Notes under the pieces: model-generated
The model's database searches: none
Told to the model about the DNA's origin: nothing
Seen by the model: only the letters and a program-made list of their open reading frames with translations
Shown here: one piece after another, positions 1-7,338 of the stretch
How the letters are laid out: each line of letters begins with the position of its first letter
How positions within the stretch are numbered: position 1 is the stretch's first letter
NCBI GenBank assembly: GCA_963514535.1
Contig: CAUPUB010000056.1
Coordinates: 1-14,871, forward strand
From: CAJPSE01 sp963514535
GTDB taxonomy: Bacteria; Synergistota; Synergistia; Synergistales; Aminobacteriaceae
DNA: 14,871 nt
Direction of reading: 5' to 3'
Translations under genes and position numbers: made by a program

Positions 1-247
1 TGCCTTCGTCCCAGACAAGCCCGGGAAGTGGCGGGTCGTCGTCAACGATGACGACGGGCACAGGGCGGAGGCGGAGATCGACGTGACTCAGGAATTTATG
101 TCGGGAGGGGCGGCGGGCGGAATCGTCCAGGAGAAGAAGGCGGCCCCCGAGGGCCTGGATCTCTACCTCCGGGCCGGGTTGGGCGTCAGCCTGCTCTTCA
201 ACATCGCGGTGTTCGTCCTCCTGTTCCGCCGTAGAAGGACGGTGTAG
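1..247 (+). CDS. C-terminal end of a membrane-anchored NikL/CbiL-like accessory protein of a Ni/Co ECF transporter (partial)
   Basis: Only the last 81 codons are present, read from base 2; the gene starts before the window. The visible part has a beta-sandwich-like stretch (PGKWRVVVNDDDGHRAEAEI), a linker, one hydrophobic segment (about LRAGLGVSLLFNIAVFVLLF) and a terminal RRRR tail, so the C-terminus is anchored in the inner membrane with the main domain outside. Family knowledge: extracytoplasmic accessory proteins called NikK, NikL or CbiL often precede cbiM/nikM, and many end in this way. The stop at 245-247 is 5 bases before the cbiM start, so the gene belongs to that operon. The exact subfamily and the metal cannot be decided from this fragment. 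Confidence 0.6.
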   Translation, partial: AFVPDKPGKWRVVVNDDDGHRAEAEIDVTQEFMSGGAAGGIVQEKKAAPEGLDLYLRAGLGVSLLFNIAVFVLLFRRRRTV

Positions 248-252
248 GATCC

Positions 253-861
253 ATGCATATCAGCGAGGGCATGCTCTCCTCTCAGATGCTGACCGCGGGA
301 TGGGCCATCGCCGGGGTCGGAACGGCTATTGGGTTGAAGAAGCTCGATGCCGATAAGATCGTGCGCGTCGCGTTCTTCTCGTCGGCGTTCTTCCTGGCCT
401 CCCTGATCAACGTTCCAATCCCTCCAAGCTCGACCCACCTCTCCCTCATCGCTCCGATGGGGCTGGTCCTGGGGTGGTCGGCCTTTCCTGCCGTGATGGT
501 CGCCCTGGTCCTCCAGGCCCTGCTGTTCCAGTTCGGAGGGCTTGTCGTTCTGGGGGTGAACACGGTGGACGTTGCGGTCCCCGCGCTCGCCGCCTATCTG
601 CTGTTTGCCGCCCCGATCCGCAGAAGCAGCGGAAGGGTGGCATTCGTACTCGCCTTTCTAGCCGGTTTCCTGGCCGTCATGCTCTGCGCCCTGGGGGTGG
701 AGATATTTTTGCGCGGGACGGACACCAACCTGTCGGTCATCGCAAACACCGTCTTCCTCGCCCATATCCCCTTTGCCCTGATCGAGGGGGCTATCACGGC
801 CTTCATGGTCGCCTATATGAAGCGCGCCGCCCCGGACCTCCTGATGGGCGTGGAGCGATAG
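253..861 (+). CDS. cbiM: CbiM/NikM-type substrate-binding membrane subunit of a Co2+/Ni2+ ECF transporter
   Basis: Encodes 202 residues, normal for the short CbiM form. It is the S-component that binds the metal and is energised by CbiQ and CbiO. The N-terminus MHISEGML is the family signature: Met1-His2 form part of the metal site, which also fixes the start codon. A second signature, IPPSSTHL (about 56-63, with His62), and the motifs GVNTVDVAVPA (101-111) and HIPFALIEG (171-179) are also family features. Several hydrophobic segments fill the chain. AGGA-like bases (TAGGAT) lie just upstream of the ATG. Cobalt or nickel specificity cannot be read from the sequence. A CbiM/NikM identity is secure. 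Confidence 0.93.
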   Translation: MHISEGMLSSQMLTAGWAIAGVGTAIGLKKLDADKIVRVAFFSSAFFLASLINVPIPPSSTHLSLIAPMGLVLGWSAFPAVMVALVLQALLFQFGGLVVLGVNTVDVAVPALAAYLLFAAPIRRSSGRVAFVLAFLAGFLAVMLCALGVEIFLRGTDTNLSVIANTVFLAHIPFALIEGAITAFMVAYMKRAAPDLLMGVER

Positions 862-869
862 CACAGGGA

Positions 870-1619
870 ATGCAGCTCGATACGAGCGGCCTTCGGGCCG
901 AGGCCACGCCGACGGGGCTGGACCGCTTCGATCCGCGGGGGCGCGTGCTCTGCGCCCTCATCCTGGCCTTCGTACTGGCCTCCGTGCGGTCGTTTCCGGC
1001 CCTGTTCTGCGGTGTGCCGGTCGTACTGATCCTGTTTTTCCTGGGCGAGCCCGGCCCGCTGGCGAGGGAGCTGCTGCACCTGAACGCCATAGGGGCCTTT
1101 ATCGCCTTGCTCCTGATGCTGACCTATCCCGGTGAGCGCTTCTGGGGACCCTTTTCTGCTGCAGGGCTGAGGTTCGCCGCCCTCATTTTGCTCAAGCTGA
1201 ACCTGATCTCGGTCCTGCTGAGCCGGATGGTCCTCTCGCTGGGCGTGGGGAGGGTGGACGGCGTGCTGGCCCGTCTGGGGGTCCCCGAGAAACTGCGGAT
1301 CCTCCTGCTGCTCTCCACGCGCTGTATCTTCATCCTGGCGGAGCGGGCGAGTACAATGGTGCGGGCCGTGCAGCTTCGGGGGCCCGAACTGAAAGGAATC
1401 CCGATGTGCAGGACCTTCGCCTGCATGCTTGGGACGATACTGGTGCACGGCTCGGAGCGTTCGGAGCGGATGATGCTCGCGATCCGGTGCCGCGGGGGGA
1501 TGGCGGGGTTCTGCCAGGGCCGTCCTCTGTGTTGGCGGGGGCGGGATATCCTGTTCTGCCTGCTGTTTGGCCTGGATGTCGCTGCTATTTTGTCGTTTTC
1601 CCTCGTCTGGAGGCCCTGA
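870..1619 (+). CDS. cbiQ: CbiQ/EcfT-type transmembrane coupling subunit of the Co/Ni ECF transporter
   Basis: Encodes 249 residues. This is the T-component that links the CbiM substrate subunit to the CbiO ATPase. Hydrophobic helices occupy roughly residues 25-58, 72-86, 97-122 and 226-246. Two copies of the AxxxRG coupling motif of EcfT proteins are visible: AVQLRG (166-171) and AIRCRG (204-209). These are the helices that dock into the grooves of the ATPases. The ATG at 870 lies 8 bases after the cbiM stop. AGGGA sits almost directly before it, a poor Shine-Dalgarno spacing, so translation may depend on coupling to cbiM; no better in-frame start is seen. No cbiN gene lies between cbiM and cbiQ. 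Confidence 0.9.
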   Translation: MQLDTSGLRAEATPTGLDRFDPRGRVLCALILAFVLASVRSFPALFCGVPVVLILFFLGEPGPLARELLHLNAIGAFIALLLMLTYPGERFWGPFSAAGLRFAALILLKLNLISVLLSRMVLSLGVGRVDGVLARLGVPEKLRILLLLSTRCIFILAERASTMVRAVQLRGPELKGIPMCRTFACMLGTILVHGSERSERMMLAIRCRGGMAGFCQGRPLCWRGRDILFCLLFGLDVAAILSFSLVWRP

Positions 1620-1621
1620 GG

Positions 1622-2425
1622 ATGAGTAGGAACTCAAGGAACGGGGACGCGGTCCATGGCGTGTCGTCCCCGGTGGGGCCGGATGGAATGGCCGCTTTCG
1701 CCGGAGCGCCTCTGGAGGTTTGCGGCCTTTGCTACGCCTACCCCGACGGACACCGGGCCCTTAACGGCGTCTCCTTCGCGCTGGGAAGGGGGGAGAAACT
1801 TGCACTGGTGGGCCCCAACGGCTCGGGAAAGTCCACCCTCATGCTCCACCTGGCGGGCTGCATCGCCGCACAGACGGGGACGGTGTCGTTGGAGGGCGTT
1901 CTCGTCGGGAAGGACCTGAAGCGCCTGCGCGAGGCCGTCGGCCTGATCTTCCAGGACCCCGACGACCAGCTCTTCATGCCGCAGGTCGTCGAGGACGTGG
2001 CCTTCGGGCCGGTTGCGCATGGGATGCCCATCGAGGAGGCCCATGCGAGGGCCCGGGAGGTGCTGGAGTCCCTGGACGTAGGGCGCCTAGCTGAGCGCCC
2101 GCCTCACCGCCTCTCGGGTGGGGAGAAGCGCATGGTGGCCCTGGCGGGAATCCTGGTCATGCGGCCGGAGATCGTGGTGTTGGACGAACCCTCCGCGGCC
2201 CTGGACCCGAGGGCCCGCCGCCGGGTGATTGAGGTGCTCCAGGAGCTGGATAAGTCCCTCATCCTGGCGACCCATGACCTGGATATGGCCCTGGACGTGT
2301 GCAGCCGGGCCATCGTGCTGTACGACGGGCGCATCGCCGCGGATGGGGACCTCGGGACGATACTCGGGGACGAAACGCTGCTTCGGCGAAACGGCCTTGA
2401 GCTGCCCCTGCGCTGCTCCCGCTGA
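1622..2425 (+). CDS. cbiO: CbiO/EcfA-type ATPase of the Co/Ni ECF transporter
   Basis: Encodes 267 residues and hydrolyses ATP on the cytoplasmic face to drive metal import. All ABC ATPase motifs are present: Walker A GPNGSGKST (64-72), Q-loop FQDPDDQLF (110-118), signature LSGGEKRM (164-171), Walker B IVVLDEP (184-190), D-loop SAALD (191-195) and H-loop ATHD (216-219). The FQDPDDQLF form is typical of CbiO/EcfA. The ATG at 1622 is 2 bases after the cbiQ stop, with GGAGG (1609-1613) upstream. The first 29 or so residues are a non-conserved extension, so Met23 (1688) is a possible alternative start. It is the last gene of the operon, followed by a strong hairpin. Confidence 0.93.
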   Translation: MSRNSRNGDAVHGVSSPVGPDGMAAFAGAPLEVCGLCYAYPDGHRALNGVSFALGRGEKLALVGPNGSGKSTLMLHLAGCIAAQTGTVSLEGVLVGKDLKRLREAVGLIFQDPDDQLFMPQVVEDVAFGPVAHGMPIEEAHARAREVLESLDVGRLAERPPHRLSGGEKRMVALAGILVMRPEIVVLDEPSAALDPRARRRVIEVLQELDKSLILATHDLDMALDVCSRAIVLYDGRIAADGDLGTILGDETLLRRNGLELPLRCSR

Positions 2426-2468
2426 GCGGGCCTCTGCAACGTCGGGGAGATGACCGGATGACCCTACG

Positions 2469-2503
2469 AAGCGCCCGCCCCTCAAATGAAGGGGCGGGCG
2501 CTT
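2469..2503. terminator. Strong hairpin between convergent cbiO and the restriction-modification gene
   Basis: A perfect 14-bp stem (2469-2482 with 2490-2503, AAGCGCCCGCCCCT and its complement) encloses a 7-base loop. It lies 43 bases after the cbiO stop and 45 bases after the end of the opposing gene. The T-tract is weak on both sides (GTGTCCCTT on plus), so efficiency is uncertain. Its position between two convergent genes fits a bidirectional terminator. Confidence 0.75.
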
Positions 2504-2513
2504 GTGTCCCTTC

Positions 2514-2535
2514 TCAATTCGGAGTCAATTCGGAG
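2514..2535. repeat. Perfect tandem duplication of an 11-base unit
   Basis: TCAATTCGGAG occurs twice back to back (2514-2524 and 2525-2535), directly after the terminator and 13 bases before the end of the minus-strand restriction-modification gene. No matching copy was seen in the short gap at the other end of that gene (4910-4966). It is therefore not evidently a target-site duplication. Function unknown. Confidence 0.7.
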
Positions 2536-2548
2536 AAAGATCAGAGTC

Positions 2549-4909
2549 TTAATCTGCAGGGGGACACGCCGTTTCCGGCAGCTCACAGACCGCCAGCATG
2601 AGGTTGAGCCGAGTATCCATCCTTTTCAGAACGTTTGTCATGTATCGCTCCATGAAAGCATAATCCGGGTTGCCCGAGGGGTCCACGGGAAGCGGTATCT
2701 TGTCTCGCTCCATGTCCTCCTTTTTCCATTTATCCTTAAAATCGTGACCCATCCCGGCCTTTCGCAACAGGGGCAGAAAGAACATGGCAGTTTCCCGGCT
2801 CATAGGGGAAAAGCGAGGCCGCAGGATGTTGACGTCGTCCGAAGCCCAAAAGCGTTCCTCCTGCCAGAAGGCCGCGCCGATACTGCCGTTGTAGTTGACG
2901 GTGATGACATGCCCCGGATGGATGGCCTCCTCGTTTCCAATCCGATGGGTGATGCCGTTGTTCATGGCGGACGCACCGATGAAGTTGATGTCGCCGAGGA
3001 TCATATCCGCTTTTGTCAGACGCGTCCCTTTTAAAATTTCAAAGAGGTTGCCGATGGCAAAGGAACGCCAGGAACTCATGTCGATGGGTTCTTCGTCCAT
3101 CGCGTCTCCTCGGACGTTTCCTGGAATGCTCATTGTCACAACACGACCGTCTCCGCGGATGGAACCCGTGTACAAAGCCAGCTCCAACATCCTGGCTCTC
3201 AGGGTTGCGGCATCGATTCCCCTTCTGAACATTTGCCAGTCCAGGGCGGTCCTGCTGAAATCATTCGCGTGAACGACGATAGGGACTGACGGAGCGGGAT
3301 AGGATAGCCGCGTGCACGTCTGCAAGTCCGGTTTCAGCCACTGGGCCGTGTGATACCGCGTATCTGTGCGCTTCCTTACGACATCAAGCCAATAATCCTC
3401 AATCTCCGCCCAACGGCCTTTTAGATCGTGACGCCCCTGATTCTTGACGGTCTCCAAGCCGTCGTCCTTCATCCAGCACGTAAAGATCTCGTCCTCTCCC
3501 TGAGGTTTTCCGGCTCGGAATACAAAAGCCGAGGCTGTGACGCCGACCCCAAAGAACAGGTCCTCCGGCAACTTGACTATCGTCTGGAGCGTGTGGCGCT
3601 TCAGCATGCGCCGAACGTTTCCCCTGCCCTCCTTCTCCAGTTTTTTATCCGCCAAAATGAAGGCGCAAAGGGTGTCCGCGGGCACGCTGTCCAAGACGTT
3701 TCCGACAATCTCCAGACATCCGTATTTACTCTCGAAGGGCGGGTTCATCAAAACCTTGGTGATCGCTTTCTCTTGAATCCAACGACACGCCTCCGGGCTT
3801 CTGGAGTCCATCTGCTCGAGGTTGGTTTTTCCGTCCTTATGGATGAGCATATTGGCACAGGCAAGGGCATAGATCTCCCGATCGAACTCGATGCCATACA
3901 GATGTTCGGCTTTGATCTTCCGGGCCTCGGGCGTCCCGACGCCGCCGGCCTCTCGTATCATATTGGACATGGCCTTAACGAGGAAACCGCCGCTTCCGCA
4001 AGCTGCGTCAAGGACGCGGTCTGTTTTGTCAACGTCGATGAGCCTGTACATGAAGTCTGTGATGTGTTCGGGAGTGAAGACCTGACCGGCCTCGCTCTTC
4101 TTTTTATAACGGTTGAATTCGTTGAAAAAAATCCCCATGACGTCTTCGCCTCTCCACCAATCGCTATTGATGCTGTCGGATATCTCGCGAATCCAGTCGA
4201 CGAAGTTGTCTATGGCGGTCTGCTTTTCCGTGGTATTCATGCGGATATCCGAATACACGTCCAACAGGACCCCGATCTTTCCATTCTTTTGGCGGTCTTT
4301 TTCCAAAGATTTTGCCAGCACGGAGTGAATACGGGTATGAAATGTATCCCACCCGAGCCCCTTGACTCTCGTCAGATCGGCTCCGTATCGCTCTGCGACC
4401 AGGGCACAGGCCGTAAAGATCATCCGATGGTACAAATTTTTGACCCCAAACTCCGTGTGAAGGCAGTTATTGATGCGCCTTGTGAGTTCGTATATCCTGT
4501 TTTTATCGATGAAGTTGTGCGAAAAAAGACCGATGTAGTGTTCTTTTGACACTAATTCGGGGAGGTCGTCTATCTCCACCTCGTCCTTGAAAACACGAAT
4601 ATCCACGCCGTTGTACAGGATCCCGCAGACGTGCCGATATCGGGTGCTCGCAATGCGGCAGTTCCGCAGGAGCTCTTGCACATGTTTTTCTTGAAAATCA
4701 ACTTTTTCGGCTTTGACCTCCAACACCAAAGCCGGAACGGTTGTATCCTTGGGAAGCCACCAGCCATCGGGGCGACAGGCTGCTCCTTCGCCCTTAAAAC
4801 CCAGCTGACCAAAGGATGTCAACTGTCCAACGCCGGAATCCGCATCAGCGGAATCCCTGAGTCCCAGGATATCCCGGGCCTTATCCCTGATTTGATCCTC
4901 GCTCATCAT
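2549..4909 (-). CDS. Single-chain type IIG-like restriction-modification enzyme: PD-ExK nuclease, N6-adenine methylase and one target-recognition domain
   Basis: Encodes 786 residues. Domains in order: an N-terminal PD-(D/E)xK nuclease-like domain with PDG at 47-49 and EVK at 64-66; a helical HsdM-like region (about 130-275); an N6-adenine methyltransferase with QVFTP (276-280), SAM motif DAACGSGGF (301-309) and catalytic NPPF (389-392); and a C-terminal domain (about 611-786) resembling one HsdS target-recognition domain (WRSFAIGNLFEILKGTRLTK at 614-633, then FIGASAMNNG). Inference: one polypeptide that both methylates and cuts, as in type IIG/BcgI-like enzymes. The start at 4909 has AGAGG about 10 bases upstream; Met2 is also possible. 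No separate hsdR or hsdS gene is present. Sampled stretches are 43-47% GC (26/60 at 4081-4140, 28/60 at 4261-4320) against 40/60 in der, which suggests acquisition. Recognition site unknown. Confidence 0.85.
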   Translation of the reverse strand: MMSEDQIRDKARDILGLRDSADADSGVGQLTSFGQLGFKGEGAACRPDGWWLPKDTTVPALVLEVKAEKVDFQEKHVQELLRNCRIASTRYRHVCGILYNGVDIRVFKDEVEIDDLPELVSKEHYIGLFSHNFIDKNRIYELTRRINNCLHTEFGVKNLYHRMIFTACALVAERYGADLTRVKGLGWDTFHTRIHSVLAKSLEKDRQKNGKIGVLLDVYSDIRMNTTEKQTAIDNFVDWIREISDSINSDWWRGEDVMGIFFNEFNRYKKKSEAGQVFTPEHITDFMYRLIDVDKTDRVLDAACGSGGFLVKAMSNMIREAGGVGTPEARKIKAEHLYGIEFDREIYALACANMLIHKDGKTNLEQMDSRSPEACRWIQEKAITKVLMNPPFESKYGCLEIVGNVLDSVPADTLCAFILADKKLEKEGRGNVRRMLKRHTLQTIVKLPEDLFFGVGVTASAFVFRAGKPQGEDEIFTCWMKDDGLETVKNQGRHDLKGRWAEIEDYWLDVVRKRTDTRYHTAQWLKPDLQTCTRLSYPAPSVPIVVHANDFSRTALDWQMFRRGIDAATLRARMLELALYTGSIRGDGRVVTMSIPGNVRGDAMDEEPIDMSSWRSFAIGNLFEILKGTRLTKADMILGDINFIGASAMNNGITHRIGNEEAIHPGHVITVNYNGSIGAAFWQEERFWASDDVNILRPRFSPMSRETAMFFLPLLRKAGMGHDFKDKWKKEDMERDKIPLPVDPSGNPDYAFMERYMTNVLKRMDTRLNLMLAVCELPETACPPAD

Positions 4910-4927
4910 GGTTCTCTTACCTCTTGG

Positions 4928-4947
4928 AAACGCGGGGGAGCGCGTTT
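4928..4947. promoter_or_regulatory. Small hairpin in the der to restriction-modification gap
   Basis: A perfect 7-bp inverted repeat, AAACGCG (4928-4934) and CGCGTTT (4941-4947), with a 6-base loop lies in the 57-base gap between the der stop and the next gene on the minus strand. On the minus strand only TTTCC follows the stem, so it is at best a weak attenuator or processing site. Confidence 0.35.
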
Positions 4948-4966
4948 TCTCCGCCCCTTCGACGTG

Positions 4967-6280
4967 TCACCTCTCCTGCTCCTTGCCGCGCCAGAACACC
5001 CGTAAGGGCGAGCCCATGAAGTTCTCCAGGGCGCGAAGCTCCTTTTTTACGTGGTTCTCAAAGGCCGTGTCCACGATGCCGGGTTCGTTGACGAAGAAGA
5101 CGAAGGTGGGGGGCTCCACCCCGGACTGGAGACAGTAGTAGATCTTGAGCGTCTTGCCCCTCTTACTGGAGGGAAGGCGATCGAAGGCCAGGACGTCGCG
5201 CATCAGTCGGTTCAGGGCGTTGGTCGGGATACGCCGCCGACGGTTCTCGAACACGTTGACGGCGGCCTGGGCGATCTTTCCGACGCCCCGCCCGTTCAGG
5301 GCGGAGGTGAAGAGGATCGGCGCCCAGGTCAGAAAGGGCAGGTCCTCGCGTATCCGCTTCGTCATCGTGTCCCCTGGGCGGTCCCGGGGGGAGACGAGGT
5401 CCCATTTGTTCAGGATCAGGATCAGGCCCTTGCCCTTCTCCACCGCGTGCGCGGCGGCCTTCTTGTCCAGATCCGTGCAGGGGTCGGAGGCGTCCATCAG
5501 CAGCAGCGCGACGTCGGAGCGGTCCACAGCAGCCAGGGTCCGCACGAAGGAGTAATATTCGAGGGCGCTGTCCATGCGGCCCCTCCGGCGCAGGCCCGCG
5601 GTGTCGACCAGCCGGAAACGCCGGCCGTCCAGGACGACGGAGGTGTCGACGGGGTCGCGCGTCGTCCCCGCCAGAGGGCTTACCAGTGAACGCTCGGCGC
5701 CCGCCAGGCGGTTCAGCAGGCTGGACTTTCCCACGTTGGGCTTCCCCACGATGGCAAGGCGAATCTCGTCCTCGTCCCGGTGCTCCTCCTCATCCGGAAG
5801 CAGACCGACAAGCAGGTCCAGCAGGTCCTCCAGGTTGCGCTTGTGGAGGGCGCTGACCCCCACCACGTGCTCGAACCCCAGGGAGTAGGCGTCCGCGACG
5901 TGCACCTCGTGTTTGAGGTCGTCCAACTTGTTGATGGCCACCACGACGGGCTTTCGGCTGCGGCGCAGCAGGTGCGCCACGCTCTCGTCGGCCGCGGTGA
6001 TCCCCACGTGCCCGTCGACGACCATCAGAAGCACGTCGCACTCTGATATGGCCTCGTTGACGTGGGCCTCGATCCCCGCGCTGAAGGCGCTTTCCTCGCC
6101 GAGGATGCCCCCCGTGTCCACGACGTAAAAGGTTTTTCCGCGCCACTCCGCCGAACCGTAGATGCGGTCCCGGGTGACGCCGGGCGTATCGTCGACGATG
6201 GCCTCCCGGCGTCCGATCAGGCGGTTGAACAGGGAGGACTTGCCGACGTTGGGACGGCCTATGATGGCGATGAGGGCCAT
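4967..6280 (-). CDS. der: Ribosome-assembly GTPase Der (EngA)
   Basis: Encodes 437 residues, the usual length for this essential double-GTPase that acts in maturation of the 50S ribosomal subunit in the cytoplasm. GTPase domain 1: G1 GRPNVGKSS (8-16), G2 region GVTRD (34-38), G3 DTGG (55-58), G4 NKLD (117-120), G5 SAL (143-145). GTPase domain 2: G1 GKPNVGKSS (179-187), G2 region GTTRDP (205-210), G3 DTAG (226-229), G4 NKWD (291-294), G5 TSAL (325-328). The remainder, from about 350, is the KH-like RNA-binding domain. The ATG at 6280 follows the TGA of the upstream gene by one base, and AGGA lies about 9 bases upstream, so translation is probably coupled. All nucleotide-binding motifs are intact. 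Confidence 0.96.
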   Translation of the reverse strand: MALIAIIGRPNVGKSSLFNRLIGRREAIVDDTPGVTRDRIYGSAEWRGKTFYVVDTGGILGEESAFSAGIEAHVNEAISECDVLLMVVDGHVGITAADESVAHLLRRSRKPVVVAINKLDDLKHEVHVADAYSLGFEHVVGVSALHKRNLEDLLDLLVGLLPDEEEHRDEDEIRLAIVGKPNVGKSSLLNRLAGAERSLVSPLAGTTRDPVDTSVVLDGRRFRLVDTAGLRRRGRMDSALEYYSFVRTLAAVDRSDVALLLMDASDPCTDLDKKAAAHAVEKGKGLILILNKWDLVSPRDRPGDTMTKRIREDLPFLTWAPILFTSALNGRGVGKIAQAAVNVFENRRRRIPTNALNRLMRDVLAFDRLPSSKRGKTLKIYYCLQSGVEPPTFVFFVNEPGIVDTAFENHVKKELRALENFMGSPLRVFWRGKEQER

Positions 6281-6281
6281 G

Positions 6282-7277
6282 TCAGGCGTCCTGCAGGTAG
6301 TCGCTCAAGTCCTTGCCCTTGAGGCCGGAGCCCAGGGCGAGGGCGAGGCGGATGCGGGCCTGGAGGGGCGAGAGGCCGCCGCCGCTGAGCAGCCCTATCT
6401 CCAGGAGGTGCGCGGCGCTGCCCTCGAAGTCGGTATAGGTCTGGACGCAGCCGGCGGGGCAGCGGGAGGTCAGGACTATGGGTGTGTCGGTACGGAGGAT
6501 TTTTCGGAGGAGCGGGACCCAGGAGGGCGGGACCTCCCCGTTGCCGAACCCGGCCACGACGAGCCCCTCCACCTCCTCGATGCGCTTGTCCAGCAGGGCA
6601 TTCAGGATGATGTCCCCCCCGCCCAGCGAGGCGTCGACGATCTCGATGACGCGCGCTGGCACGGTCTCGACGTCCAGTACCTTGCCTCGCCTGGGGGACC
6701 TCAGGGGGATCAGGTCCCCGGAGGGCTCGGAGAAGGTGCTCAGCGGACCGCTGGGGAAGGAGAGGAACCCGGAGCGGCTGGAGTTGGAGAAGTGGATGAT
6801 GTCGGCGGCCGCGTAGAGCGCGTCCTGGACGCAGACGATAGCCCCCTGTCCCCAACATGCCTCGGAGAGGGCCGCCTGGATGGATTGGGCGAGATGCAGG
6901 GCGGTCTCGCTGCCGGGCACCCCCGCGTTGAAGATGGATGCCGTGAAGACGAGGGGCTGCGGAAAACTCCAGACGAGGTCCGCGAAGTAGGCCAGTTCCG
7001 TCAGGGCCTGCGTACCGCAGGTTACAACGACGCCCTTGGCCCCCTCCTTGACCTGGGAGGCGGCCAGCTGGACGAGATCGCTGCACATCCGCAGCGTATA
7101 GTGCGAGAGCGGCTGGAAGCTCCACGCCTGTGGCGCAATCTCCTCGTGAAGCTCCTTCGGGAGGAACGTCTCCAGCTCCTCCCATCCCAGCGGAATTTTT
7201 TCCCTGACGCTTCCCTCCCTCCGATGGGCGATCTGCCCACCGGCCAGGATGAAAGCTATCTTATCTCGGTTTTGCAT
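6282..7277 (-). CDS. Asparaginase-fold protein with altered catalytic residues
   Basis: Encodes 331 residues, the normal length for bacterial type L-asparaginases, and the two-domain fold is recognisable. Compared with E. coli AnsB (active site Thr12, Thr89, Asp90, Lys162), the TGGTIA motif is LAGGQIA (11-17), so the nucleophile is Gln15. The HGTDT motif is CGTQA (87-91), which keeps Thr89 but has Gln90, and the Lys position aligns to His162. Conserved C-terminal domain elements remain, for example VAGFGNGEVP (241-250) and SRCPAGCVQ (271-279). The frame is intact, so this is not ordinary decay. It may be a pseudoenzyme or have changed chemistry. The ATG at 7277 has GAGGAA and ACAGG upstream. 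It is tightly coupled to der. Confidence 0.8.
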   Translation of the reverse strand: MQNRDKIAFILAGGQIAHRREGSVREKIPLGWEELETFLPKELHEEIAPQAWSFQPLSHYTLRMCSDLVQLAASQVKEGAKGVVVTCGTQALTELAYFADLVWSFPQPLVFTASIFNAGVPGSETALHLAQSIQAALSEACWGQGAIVCVQDALYAAADIIHFSNSSRSGFLSFPSGPLSTFSEPSGDLIPLRSPRRGKVLDVETVPARVIEIVDASLGGGDIILNALLDKRIEEVEGLVVAGFGNGEVPPSWVPLLRKILRTDTPIVLTSRCPAGCVQTYTDFEGSAAHLLEIGLLSGGGLSPLQARIRLALALGSGLKGKDLSDYLQDA

Positions 7278-7298
7278 AATGCCTGTCTTTCCTCTCTT

Positions 7299-7319
7299 CC
7301 GGGCGGACAGCCCGGTTTT
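7299..7319. other. Small GC hairpin between the LUD gene and the asparaginase-fold gene
   Basis: CCGGGC (7299-7304) pairs with GCCCGG (7310-7315) around a 5-base loop. TTTT follows on the plus strand only. In the direction of the genes here (minus) there is no T-tract, so it is not a terminator for them. It could be an mRNA processing or stabilising hairpin in the 61-base intergenic gap. Confidence 0.3.
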
Positions 7320-7338
7320 GTGCGGGGGGAGCGTGGGG

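Noticed and set aside
474..869. Upstream extension of cbiQ overlapping cbiM
   Set aside because: The extra translation is Arg/Gly/Pro-rich out-of-frame cbiM sequence; CbiQ homology begins after the ATG at 870.
1406..1621. Upstream extension of cbiO overlapping cbiQ
   Set aside because: It reads through cbiQ in another frame. The ATG at 1622 has a Shine-Dalgarno site and normal operon spacing.
2514..2535. 11-base tandem repeat as a target-site duplication of a mobile element
   Set aside because: The copies are adjacent instead of flanking the gene, and no third copy was seen at 4910-4966; no transposase is present.
3428..4549. 373-codon open frame on the plus strand inside the restriction-modification gene
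   Set aside because: It is antisense to a gene with clear methylase and nuclease motifs, and its translation shows no recognisable domain.
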